From the NCBI GenBank assembly GCA_017616555.1, contig JAFZXZ010000003.1, positions 71,162-117,975 of the forward strand: 46,814 nt of DNA, written 5' to 3'. This document shows positions 35,968-43,554 of the stretch, piece after piece (position 1 is the first letter of the stretch; each line of letters opens with the position of its first letter). Made by a program: the position numbers and the translations under genes. Below the pieces are notes generated by a model that searched no databases, was not told the DNA's origin, and was given only the letters and a program-made list of their open reading frames with translations. Source of the DNA: a bacterium. GTDB taxonomy: Bacteria; Auribacterota; UBA3054.

Positions 35968-36744
35968 ATGAATCATTTGCTATCTATGGCGCAGCTGCGC
36001 CGCTTCATAGCTATCCTGCATCCCGGGGTGTGGGATATCGTCGAGATATTGATAATGGCTACGGTCTTTTATCTCATTATCTCGTTCGCTTCCAGGACGC
36101 GTACGGTCTCGCTCTTGAAGGGCTTGTGCGTTCTGGCTTTGGTCTATATTCTGGCGAACGTTTTGCCCTTAATGACGATCAGGACGCTTATTTCGGATCT
36201 TTTGCCCTCCATCGTTCTGTGCATCGTCATTCTCTTTGCCCCGGAAATGCGCCGCGGACTTACGGAACTTGGCAAGAACACGACCTTTAAAAGGACTAAG
36301 CAGACGAACGCCCCTGTCAGGGAGATCTACAACGCGGTCGTCGCCCTTTCCGAGCAGAAATGCGGCGCCCTTATAGCCATAGAGCGCCATGTCGGCTTGC
36401 ACGGATACGTGGCTCCTTCCGGAGTTGTCATAGACGCCGACGTTTCGACGCCTTTGCTTTTGAACATCTTCTACCCGAAATCCCCGCTGCACGACGGCGC
36501 GGTGTTGATAATCGGCCGCAAGATCCATGCGGCGGCCTGCCATGTGCCCCTTTCCACAAAGCAGCTGGCCCAGCTTATGGGCACCAGGCACTGCGCGGGA
36601 TTGGGCTTGAGCGAGGAAACGGACGCCCTGGTCATTTGCGTTTCCGAGGAGACCGGGCATATTTCGCTTTTCGAGGACGGGCGCTGGGACAGGAACGTTC
36701 CCGCCTCCAATCTTCTGAAGCGTCTTTTGGAAGTTTACGCTTAA
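35968..36744 (+). CDS. cdaA: Diadenylate cyclase (CdaA/DacA type), c-di-AMP synthesis
   Basis: This 258-residue membrane enzyme joins two ATP molecules to c-di-AMP, which controls osmotic and cell-wall balance in many bacteria. Three membrane helices lie at about residues 20-95 ([55 protein letters not shown]). The DAC domain follows, with [14 protein letters not shown] near residue 132, the DGA motif in [12 protein letters not shown] near residue 172, and [18 protein letters not shown] near residue 204. The usual RHR motif reads RHC here, with Cys in place of the last Arg. An alternative start at 35986 (MAQLRRF) has no ribosome site. It opens a run with a sugar transferase, whose ATG follows its stop directly. 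Confidence 0.92.
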   Translation: MNHLLSMAQLRRFIAILHPGVWDIVEILIMATVFYLIISFASRTRTVSLLKGLCVLALVYILANVLPLMTIRTLISDLLPSIVLCIVILFAPEMRRGLTELGKNTTFKRTKQTNAPVREIYNAVVALSEQKCGALIAIERHVGLHGYVAPSGVVIDADVSTPLLLNIFYPKSPLHDGAVLIIGRKIHAAACHVPLSTKQLAQLMGTRHCAGLGLSEETDALVICVSEETGHISLFEDGRWDRNVPASNLLKRLLEVYA

Positions 36745-38160
36745 ATGCTCTACCACAGACAATATTCATATCTTCGTCTGATGATGTGGAGCGACGCTTT
36801 CTGCGCCGCTTGCGGTCTGCTTTTGGCTTACGCTCTGCGCTTTGTCTTGTCGAGCTGGTATGCGAGCAATATGTCGGGCATTCCTCTTTGGTTCCCGGCT
36901 ATTCCGCCCTACGAGGAAGGCTTCTTTTTAAAGGAGCTTCTTTGGACGCTGCCGGCCTGCATGCTAGTCTGGCCGTTCTGCCTCGGGCACTACGGACTCT
37001 ATGATCCGGAGCGCCAGCGCGACTGGAAGAGAAGGAGAGTTCTCATCCTGCAGGGTTCGCTTCTGGCGACAGTCGTCCTGATGACCTTCATCTTCGTTTT
37101 CAAGCTGGAATACACGGCCCGTATCGTCATTGTCGGCACGGCGTTTATTACGGCGGGATTGCTGGAATTGAAAGAGCTCTTTTTGAAGCGCTACCGGGTC
37201 TTGAAAGACAGGCAGGACGATTTCCACCTGCTGATCCTGAGGAAAGGGGAGGAGAGCGACGAGGAACGGCGGACGCTTGAACGCTACAGCGAATGGGGCG
37301 CCAAGCAGGTCAGGGTATTGAGTCTGGAAGGCTTGGACGAAGAGACGCTGACGAAAGCTTTGATAGAGGGTGAAGTCGATGAGATCGCTTGCTTCTGTCC
37401 TTTGGAAGAACTCTTCCGCTTCTGGCCGCTCGTCAAAGCCGGCGGCATTATGGGTCTGCAGACAGTCTGCTATTTCCCGACCGACAAAGGCTTCGAGAGG
37501 GTCTCCGTTTCAAGAAACGAGGGAATAAGTTCGCTTTCTCTGAACAAAACTTCCCCAGACCTCGGCGCGCTGACGCTGAAATTGATCTTCGACAAGATCT
37601 TCGCTTTTATTCTGCTCATTCTGCTCTCGCCCTTGTTCCTTGTCATTGCGATACTGGTGAAGCAGAGCAGTCCTGGGCCGGTGTTCTGGCGCCAGACCAG
37701 GGTGGGCCGCAACGGGCACCTCTTTACGCTTTACAAATTCCGCTCCATGGTTGCGGACGCCGAAGAGAAGAAAGAGGAATTGATGAGCAAGAACGAAGTC
37801 GAGGGCTGGGCCTTCAAGATGGAAAGAGATCCGAGAGTGACGCCCATAGGTCGATTTTTGCGCCGTTTCTCTTTGGACGAACTGCCGCAGCTTTGGAACG
37901 TAGTATTGGGTTCCATGAGCTTAGTCGGGCCGAGGCCCAGTCTCCCTGAGGAAGTCGAGCATTTCGCTCCCGGCGAAAGGCGCCGCCTTTCCATGAAGCC
38001 CGGCATGACAGGTCTCTGGCAGGTCAGCGGGCGCCACACGCTCCCCATAGAGCGTTGGATAAGCTTGGACCTTGAGTACGTTGACAACTGGACGCTCATA
38101 CTTGACGTTAAGATACTTTTCAAAACGATCGTTGCGGTCCTTAAGGGATCAGGGAGATGA
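36745..38160 (+). CDS. Polyprenyl-phosphate sugar phosphotransferase (WbaP/exopolysaccharide type)
   Basis: This 471-residue inner-membrane enzyme starts a glycan by moving a sugar phosphate onto undecaprenyl phosphate. The N-terminal half has four or five hydrophobic segments (for example FCAACGLLLAYALRFVL, LLWTLPACMLVWPFCL, LLATVVLMTFIFVF). It also has a CoA-binding-like region at about residues 160-240. The catalytic bacterial sugar transferase domain begins near residue 275 after KLIFDKIFAFILLILLSPLFLVIAI. It shows SSPGPVFWRQTRVGRNG, LYKFRSMV, RDPRVTPIGRFLRRFSLDELPQLWNV, SLVGPRP and RLSMKPGMTGLWQVSGR. No other glycan genes are close, so the product (capsule, exopolysaccharide or O-antigen) is unknown. 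Its stop overlaps an upstream ATG of the next gene. Confidence 0.92.
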   Translation: MLYHRQYSYLRLMMWSDAFCAACGLLLAYALRFVLSSWYASNMSGIPLWFPAIPPYEEGFFLKELLWTLPACMLVWPFCLGHYGLYDPERQRDWKRRRVLILQGSLLATVVLMTFIFVFKLEYTARIVIVGTAFITAGLLELKELFLKRYRVLKDRQDDFHLLILRKGEESDEERRTLERYSEWGAKQVRVLSLEGLDEETLTKALIEGEVDEIACFCPLEELFRFWPLVKAGGIMGLQTVCYFPTDKGFERVSVSRNEGISSLSLNKTSPDLGALTLKLIFDKIFAFILLILLSPLFLVIAILVKQSSPGPVFWRQTRVGRNGHLFTLYKFRSMVADAEEKKEELMSKNEVEGWAFKMERDPRVTPIGRFLRRFSLDELPQLWNVVLGSMSLVGPRPSLPEEVEHFAPGERRRLSMKPGMTGLWQVSGRHTLPIERWISLDLEYVDNWTLILDVKILFKTIVAVLKGSGR

Positions 38161-38162
38161 TT

Positions 38163-38549
38163 ATGAAATTCTTTTCACTTTTAGTTTTAGCTTTTTTGCT
38201 TTTAGGTTGCGCAACAACGCAGAAGGAAGGCACTGATTACAACAACGTCTATATGGAACGTTGCCTCTCGACTGGCATGATGGCCGTAGGGCTTGACGAC
38301 GCCATGAGAGAGGAGACGGGGCTTCCGGCCATCGACGGAATGTATATTGCCAACGTCGAGCAGGGCTCGGCCGCTTACAGCGCGCACATCAAGACCGGCG
38401 ACATCCTTCTGCAGGTAGGCGAGGATCAGGTCTATGACAAGGAGACTTTCGCCAAGGCTTTCCTTGCTGAGGAAGGCAAGAAATTTACGAAGGTCAAAGT
38501 CTGGAGATCCGGCGGCATTTTCACTTTTGATCTTCCCCTAACTTTCTAA
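38163..38549 (+). CDS. Small PDZ-domain lipoprotein
   Basis: This 128-residue protein has a lipobox (LAFLLLGCATT, Cys about 16) and a single PDZ domain at about residues 45-125. The PDZ signs are GMYIANVEQGSAAYSAHIKTGDILLQVGEDQV and the final strand KVKVWRSGGIFTFDLPLTF. No protease domain is attached, so it may serve as an adaptor that binds peptide ends in the periplasm. The ATG at 38163 is chosen over 38157 because AGGGAG lies six nt before it; the earlier ATG would sit directly on that site. It follows the sugar transferase and precedes coaX by one nt. Confidence 0.82.
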   Translation: MKFFSLLVLAFLLLGCATTQKEGTDYNNVYMERCLSTGMMAVGLDDAMREETGLPAIDGMYIANVEQGSAAYSAHIKTGDILLQVGEDQVYDKETFAKAFLAEEGKKFTKVKVWRSGGIFTFDLPLTF

Positions 38550-38550
38550 G

Positions 38551-39315
38551 ATGCCTCGTATCCTTGCCATCGACATAGGGAACACCAGGACCGCTTACGC
38601 GTTTTTGGAGAGCGGTGAAATAAAGTGTAAGGGACACCTTGACGACCTTGCTCCCGAAACGCTGGGACCGCTTTTTAAAAAAAGGAAGATCGAGGGCTGC
38701 GTCTTCGCTTCCGTCGTTCCCAGAGCGAGCAAACAGTTGATTTCGTCTTTGAAAAAGCTTTGCCCTAAGATCCCCGTAAAGCAGATGACCTGGGAGGCGG
38801 TCTCCCATATGCTTCCCAACGCCATTACGGTGAAAGGCATGACGCCGGGGGCCGACAGGGCCGCCAATGCTTATGCTCTTTATTGCGGCGGGAAATTTCC
38901 GGCCGTCAGCATAGACGCAGGCACGGCGCTGACTACCGAGATATTGGATAAATCCGGAACGTTCATCGGCGGCGTGATCATTCCGGGAGCCAGGCTCCAG
39001 TGGCAGAGTCTCTCCGAGAAGACCGCCCAGCTCAAGGGTCTCGAATATCCCGAAAGCACGGACGGACTTTATGGCAGCAATTCCGAGAGCGCAATGCGAA
39101 ACGGCATTGGTTCCGTCTTGATCCTTGGCCTTATAGACCTGATCAAAAAGACCGAGAAAGAAGTCCTTGGCGCCAAATTCAAAAGGATCGTCTTCACGGG
39201 CGGCGGCGCCGAGCTTTACCACGAAGCGGTCAAAAAGAGTTTTCCCAAGGCCGAGTACGATCCTGACTTTACCCTGAAAGCCCTGAACAGATTTTTCCTT
39301 GACGAGAAAAGCTAA
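38551..39315 (+). CDS. coaX: Type III pantothenate kinase
   Basis: This 254-residue enzyme of the ASKHA fold phosphorylates pantothenate, the first step of coenzyme A synthesis from the vitamin. The phosphate-1 motif ILAIDIGNTRTAYAFLE is at residues 4-20. The substrate motif TPGADRAANAYAL is near residue 97, and SIDAGTALTTEIL near residue 116 holds the second nucleotide motif. GGVIIPGARLQWQSL and RIVFTGGGAELY complete the pattern. Type III kinases resist feedback by CoA, which fits a cell that also has panB. The start is one nt after the PDZ gene and the stop overlaps the ABC ATPase start as TAATG. Confidence 0.94.
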   Translation: MPRILAIDIGNTRTAYAFLESGEIKCKGHLDDLAPETLGPLFKKRKIEGCVFASVVPRASKQLISSLKKLCPKIPVKQMTWEAVSHMLPNAITVKGMTPGADRAANAYALYCGGKFPAVSIDAGTALTTEILDKSGTFIGGVIIPGARLQWQSLSEKTAQLKGLEYPESTDGLYGSNSESAMRNGIGSVLILGLIDLIKKTEKEVLGAKFKRIVFTGGGAELYHEAVKKSFPKAEYDPDFTLKALNRFFLDEKS

Positions 39316-40370
39316 TGAGCCTTAAGATCGAAAACATTAAGAAAAGCTTCGGAACGCAACAGGTCTTAAAGGGCCTTTCCTTCGAAGTTGAAAAGGGCGA
39401 ATTCTTTTTTCTCCTGGGTTCCTCTGGCTGCGGAAAATCGACGCTTTTGAGGATCATTTCCGGTTTGTGCGATCCCGACGAGGGCAGGATATTTTTTGAC
39501 GGTGAGGACGTGACTACGCTTCCGGCGGAAAAGCGGGGAGTGGGCCTTGTTTTCCAGAATTACGCCCTCTGGCCGCACATGACGGTCTATGACAACATTG
39601 CTTTCGGCCTCCAGGTCAGGAAACTGAAAAAAGACGAGATCGCGAAGAAGGTCGCGAAAGTTCTGCAAGACGTAAGACTGGAAGGCTTGGAGAAGCGCTA
39701 TCCCGCGGAGCTTTCCGGCGGGCAGCAGCAGAGAGTGGCTTTAGCCAGGGCTTTGGTAGTCGAGCCGAAACTTGTGCTCCTGGACGAACCGCTCTCCAAC
39801 CTGGACGCCAATCTCCGTCTTGAGATGCGTTCCGAATTAAGGCGCATCCACAGGGAACTAGGCCTCACCATGATCTACGTCACGCACGACCAGAAGGAGG
39901 CGCTTTCCCTGGCCGACAGAGTGGCGCTGCTGCATGAAGGGAAATTGGAGCAGCTGGGCAATCCTACAGAACTTTACAAGCGGCCGCAAAGCAAATTCGC
40001 CGCGGGTTTCCTGGGCGAAACGAATTTTTTAAAAGGCAAGGCGCAAAAGAAAAATGAGACATCCTGGGAAATAGAAACTCCCTGGGGAATAAGCACAATT
40101 TCGCAGGATCAGGCCGTCGGCGTTGAAAGCGGGAAAGCGCTTTCCCTAAGCGTTCGTCCGGAAGACCTGAGACTGGCAGGGGAGGAAAGCGCTCCCAATT
40201 TCCAGGCTAAGATCCTGGAGAGCAATTTCCTTGGCGACATTACTCAGCTCGTTCTGGAAGCCAACGGTGAAAGGCTTTTATTGGAAACGCTCTCCAGTTC
40301 GCAGCTAAGGGTTGGCGAACTTATAAAGGTCTGGCCGAAAGTAGAAGACATCATGGCTTACGGGGAGTAA
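39315..40370 (+). CDS. ABC transporter ATP-binding protein (FbpC/PotA type importer)
   Basis: This 351-residue ATPase powers the permease encoded next. The Walker A motif GSSGCGKSTLLR is near residues 35-46, and the Q-loop is in GLVFQNYALWPHMTVYDNI. The signature LSGGQQQRVALARAL is near residue 132, and Walker B with D-loop is LVLLDEPLSNLDANLR near residue 154. The H-loop is MIYVTHDQKEALSLADRV. A C-terminal TOBE-like domain starts near residue 245 (SVRPEDLRLAGE). This layout is usual for iron, thiosulfate, spermidine or sugar importers. The gene overlaps coaX by one nt and is followed by the permease after one nt. Confidence 0.93.
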   Translation: MSLKIENIKKSFGTQQVLKGLSFEVEKGEFFFLLGSSGCGKSTLLRIISGLCDPDEGRIFFDGEDVTTLPAEKRGVGLVFQNYALWPHMTVYDNIAFGLQVRKLKKDEIAKKVAKVLQDVRLEGLEKRYPAELSGGQQQRVALARALVVEPKLVLLDEPLSNLDANLRLEMRSELRRIHRELGLTMIYVTHDQKEALSLADRVALLHEGKLEQLGNPTELYKRPQSKFAAGFLGETNFLKGKAQKKNETSWEIETPWGISTISQDQAVGVESGKALSLSVRPEDLRLAGEESAPNFQAKILESNFLGDITQLVLEANGERLLLETLSSSQLRVGELIKVWPKVEDIMAYGE

Positions 40371-40371
40371 G

Positions 40372-42036
40372 ATGCGCAAAGTTCCCTTTTACGTTTTTCT
40401 TTTTGCGCTTGCGCTATTTTTCTTCGCTTTCCTGATCTTTCCACTGTTCGGGATACTGAAGTCTTCCGTCTGGGACGGGGAGCACTTAACTTTCGCTTAT
40501 CTTGCGGCGGTCTTCCAGAACCAGAGCATCAGGGAATCTTTTTTCAACAGCCTTTTCATAGGCGTTTCCGTAACGATCCTCACGACTTTTCTGAGTTTGC
40601 CGCTGGCGTATTTTTTCACCAGAACGACTTTTCCGCTGCAAAGGCTTTTCCAGGGGCTCGTGCTTCTGCCTATGATCATGCCGCCCTTTGTGGGCGCCCT
40701 TGGCATGCGCTACCTTTTTGCACGCAGTGGCTCCGTAAATTTGCTTTTTGGATCTGACGTTGACTGGCTGGGCGGCGGGGGACTCTTGGGCGTTGTTATA
40801 CTTGAAGCGCTGCACCTTTACCCCATCATGTATCTCAACGTGACGGCTTCTTTGGCAAGCTTGGACGAATCGCTCTTAGAGTCGGCGAGGATGACGGGCG
40901 CCAAACCGCTTACCATCTGGCGCAAAGTTATCCTTCCGCTCTTTCTGCCCGGCTATTTCGCTGGCGCCATCTTAGTTTTCATCTGGGCTTTCACGGACTT
41001 GGGCACGCCGCTTATCTTCGAATTTAGGAATTGCCTGGCCGTTAATATTTTCGACCGCGTCACGGACATGCACTCCAACGCCGTCGGTTATGCTCTGGTT
41101 CTTCTGATGCTCCTGGCCACCTGCGTCTTCTTCCTTATCAGCAAGATGCTCTCCAAGGACGTCAGGGTAGTTTCCACTTCCAAAGGAGCGCAGAGAACGG
41201 CCGGCAAAAAGCTGAACGCGCTAACGCTTGTTTTCGTCTATGCTTTCCTTGCTGCGGTCACAGTTTTGGCGCTTATGCCGCACTTCAGCGTCATTCTGGT
41301 GGCCTTCTCCGACAAGTGGTTCATGACCATCCTGCCGGAAAGCTACACCATCCGCCATTTCGCCGGGGCCTTCACGCATAAGCTCGCCGTTTCCGGCATC
41401 CGCAACTCGCTCCTTTTGAGCTCAGCGGCCACGGCCTGCGACATCGTTCTAGGCATAATGGTTGGCTATCTTCTAGCCCGCAACAAGGGCTGGTGGCGCG
41501 AAGGATTGGACGCGCTTATCATGCTGCCTCTGGCTGTCCCGGGCATCGTGCTGGCTTTCTCCTATCTTTCGACCTTCTCAGGAACGAAGCTTGACCCCTT
41601 GAAGGATCCGACCGCCCTGCTCATCATCTGCTACAGCGTAAGGCGTCTTCCCTATATCGTGCGTTCCGTTTACGCCGGTTTCCAGCACATAGGCGAGGCG
41701 ATGGAAGAGGCGGGGAGAAGCCTGGGCGCCGGATTTTCCAGAGTTACGAAAGACATAACCCTACCTCTGCTCTCGACGCACATAACGGCCGGGGCGATAT
41801 TGACCTTCGCTTTCTGCATGTTCGAGGTCGGTGCCACCATCCTTCTTGCCGCCAGGGAATGGGACTATCCTATCGCCAAGACCATCTACACCCTGAACAT
41901 GCGCCTGGGCGACGGTCCCTGCATCGCCTCCGCCATGGGCGTTATCGGCATGGTCCTCCTAGGCTCCTGCCTTCTGATTTCCGGAGCGCTGCTAGGCAAG
42001 AAGATGGGGGAGATCTTCCGCGGCTCTTCCAACTGA
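40372..42036 (+). CDS. ABC transporter permease with two fused membrane domains (FbpB-like)
   Basis: This 554-residue protein holds two BPD-type permease units in one chain, as in ferric-iron permeases (FbpB/SfuB). Each unit has about six helices and an EAA coupling loop. The first loop is LLESARMTGAKPLTIWRKVILPLFLPG near residue 164; the second is AMEEAGRSLGAGFSRVTKDITLPLLSTH near residue 443. The N-terminal helix is VFLFALALFFFAFLIFPLFGIL. No periplasmic substrate-binding protein is encoded nearby, so the substrate is open; iron is a guess from the fused layout only. It ends the run that begins at cdaA, and a new promoter follows its stop. Confidence 0.9.
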   Translation: MRKVPFYVFLFALALFFFAFLIFPLFGILKSSVWDGEHLTFAYLAAVFQNQSIRESFFNSLFIGVSVTILTTFLSLPLAYFFTRTTFPLQRLFQGLVLLPMIMPPFVGALGMRYLFARSGSVNLLFGSDVDWLGGGGLLGVVILEALHLYPIMYLNVTASLASLDESLLESARMTGAKPLTIWRKVILPLFLPGYFAGAILVFIWAFTDLGTPLIFEFRNCLAVNIFDRVTDMHSNAVGYALVLLMLLATCVFFLISKMLSKDVRVVSTSKGAQRTAGKKLNALTLVFVYAFLAAVTVLALMPHFSVILVAFSDKWFMTILPESYTIRHFAGAFTHKLAVSGIRNSLLLSSAATACDIVLGIMVGYLLARNKGWWREGLDALIMLPLAVPGIVLAFSYLSTFSGTKLDPLKDPTALLIICYSVRRLPYIVRSVYAGFQHIGEAMEEAGRSLGAGFSRVTKDITLPLLSTHITAGAILTFAFCMFEVGATILLAAREWDYPIAKTIYTLNMRLGDGPCIASAMGVIGMVLLGSCLLISGALLGKKMGEIFRGSSN

Positions 42037-42051
42037 GCAAAACCGCCTTAA

Positions 42052-42063
42052 TTATGCTAAAAT
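42052..42063 (+). promoter_or_regulatory. Promoter of the lipoprotein-fumarase run
   Basis: TTATGCTAAAAT contains -10 TAAAAT (42058-42063) with a TGC extension, 31 nt before the first lipoprotein ATG. A GGAG ribosome site lies six nt before that ATG. Confidence 0.55.
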
Positions 42064-42094
42064 AAACAGATAATTCAAAAATTTGGAGATACAT

Positions 42095-42865
42095 ATGAAA
42101 AAACTCTTGCTCTTAGCCCTTTCTTTGGTCTTCCTGTTAGCTGCTTGCAAAGCCAAGACCGCTGAACCGAAAGCTCAGGCCCCCGAGACCGAAAGCGTCG
42201 CCACGGAAAGTTCCGAAGGATCCCAGGTGGCCGGTGCTGCCAATCAGAAGCTCATGCAGATATCCATGGAAATCATGCAGGATATGAGGACCGCCCTGGA
42301 AACTGACGACTACAAGGCTCTTAACGAGAAGATCGACGCTTTGAAAGAAGAGAACGCCGACGATGATCTCATCCAGAAAGCGCTTCTTGGGGCCAAATTC
42401 ACTGCCCTGCTCTTCGCCGAGGATTTCGAAGCCGCCGATAAACTCTTGGACTCCCTGCCCGATCCCGAAATGAAGAAACAGATCAGCGAGAAGAAGGAGC
42501 AGGCTTTCTCCGTCGGCAACATCAACCTGACCAAGGCCAACCTCTGCTACCAGCTAGGATTGGAAGAGAAAGGCGACGCCCTGCTCGAGTCGGTCATTGA
42601 AAAAGAACAGGACAAGACCCTGCTGCAGATGGCCATGGTCCTGAAAGCCCGGAAATTCCTCATGACGGGTGACACGGAGAACTTTGAAAAGACCATGCAG
42701 GCCGCCATCGACATAGACCCGACCAGCGAGCTCTCCCAGAACATCTCCGCTCAGATGTCCGCCGTCAGCCAGATGCTGAAGGCCCAGGAAGAGACCGAAG
42801 CGGAAGAGGTCGAGCAGGAAAAGAGCGAAGAAGAGGAAGAAGCTATCAAAGAACCGGCTGAGTAA
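42095..42865 (+). CDS. Lipoprotein with helical (TPR-like) repeats and acidic tail
   Basis: This 256-residue protein has a lipobox (LALSLVFLLAACKAK, Cys about 17). A linker rich in Glu, Ala and Thr follows. Residues of about 55-230 are all helical and look like degenerate TPR units (ALLFAEDFEAADKLLDSLPDPEMK, NLCYQLGLEEKGDALLESVIEKEQDK). The last 30 residues are very acidic (EAEEVEQEKSEEEEE). No enzymatic motif is seen. The ATG at 42095 has a GGAG site at 42085-42088; an in-frame TTG at 42083 was rejected. It is the first of three lipoproteins in a row with similar helical repeats, likely an expanded family. Confidence 0.8.
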   Translation: MKKLLLLALSLVFLLAACKAKTAEPKAQAPETESVATESSEGSQVAGAANQKLMQISMEIMQDMRTALETDDYKALNEKIDALKEENADDDLIQKALLGAKFTALLFAEDFEAADKLLDSLPDPEMKKQISEKKEQAFSVGNINLTKANLCYQLGLEEKGDALLESVIEKEQDKTLLQMAMVLKARKFLMTGDTENFEKTMQAAIDIDPTSELSQNISAQMSAVSQMLKAQEETEAEEVEQEKSEEEEEAIKEPAE

Positions 42866-42869
42866 CACT

Positions 42870-43532
42870 ATGAACAAATTTCCGTTATTGCTGCTGTCCG
42901 GACTGCTCCTGATCCTGACAGGCTGCGCGTCCACCGGCGAATCCGGCGATGCTGAAGAAGCCAATGCCGATCTGCAGAAGCTCAAAGAGCTGATGTATGA
43001 ACCGGAAGAGGTGAAGCTTAACGACATCATGAAAAAGGCCGCGGAAAAGGAAGACTGGCTCGGCGCGGTTCCCAAGATCGAAGAGCTTATCACAAAAGGC
43101 TTGGCTAACGGTGACTTCGCGGAAGACTCCATTCTCTGTGAGGAAATGAGCAAAAACGAGTTCCACTGCCTCCTTATCGCGAGAAAGTACGACGAGGCCA
43201 TGAAGTTCGCGGAAAGGCTTCCATATGTCCAGGAAGAGATAAAGGCGGGGAAGAATTACCGCAGCGAAAGCAATACGGTCATTTTGGAAGCGGGCACTAT
43301 CGGCAAGTACGGCTCGTGGAAGAAAGCCACTGCGAAGCTGGACGCTTACCTCAAAAAGTCCGACATCACGAAAGAGGACAGGCAGAAGGTCATGTACTTC
43401 AAGGCTCTTGCCTCAAGCGAAAGCGATCCCAAAAAATGCATAAAGCTTCTGAAAGAGACCAAGGCCGTCGACCCTGAAAGCAAGATCTCGGAACTTATCG
43501 ACAGCCAAATCGAGGCTATGGAAAGAAAATAA
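42870..43532 (+). CDS. Lipoprotein with helical repeats
   Basis: This 220-residue protein has a lipobox (LLLSGLLLILTGCASTG, Cys about 19) and an all-helical body. Segments such as ARKYDEAMKFAERLPYVQEEI and GSWKKATAKLDAYLKKSD resemble TPR helices. The last part (KKCIKLLKETKAVDPESKISELIDSQIEAMER) is close in wording to the C-terminal parts of the lipoproteins on both sides (VDP-S-ISELI, AAPETDLAQMLSEQIKRME). This suggests the three genes share an origin. No function is recognised. It starts 4 nt after the previous gene and is followed after 22 nt by the thioredoxin-TPR lipoprotein. Confidence 0.78.
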   Translation: MNKFPLLLLSGLLLILTGCASTGESGDAEEANADLQKLKELMYEPEEVKLNDIMKKAAEKEDWLGAVPKIEELITKGLANGDFAEDSILCEEMSKNEFHCLLIARKYDEAMKFAERLPYVQEEIKAGKNYRSESNTVILEAGTIGKYGSWKKATAKLDAYLKKSDITKEDRQKVMYFKALASSESDPKKCIKLLKETKAVDPESKISELIDSQIEAMERK

Positions 43533-43554
43533 CAATTAATCAAGGATAAACAAT

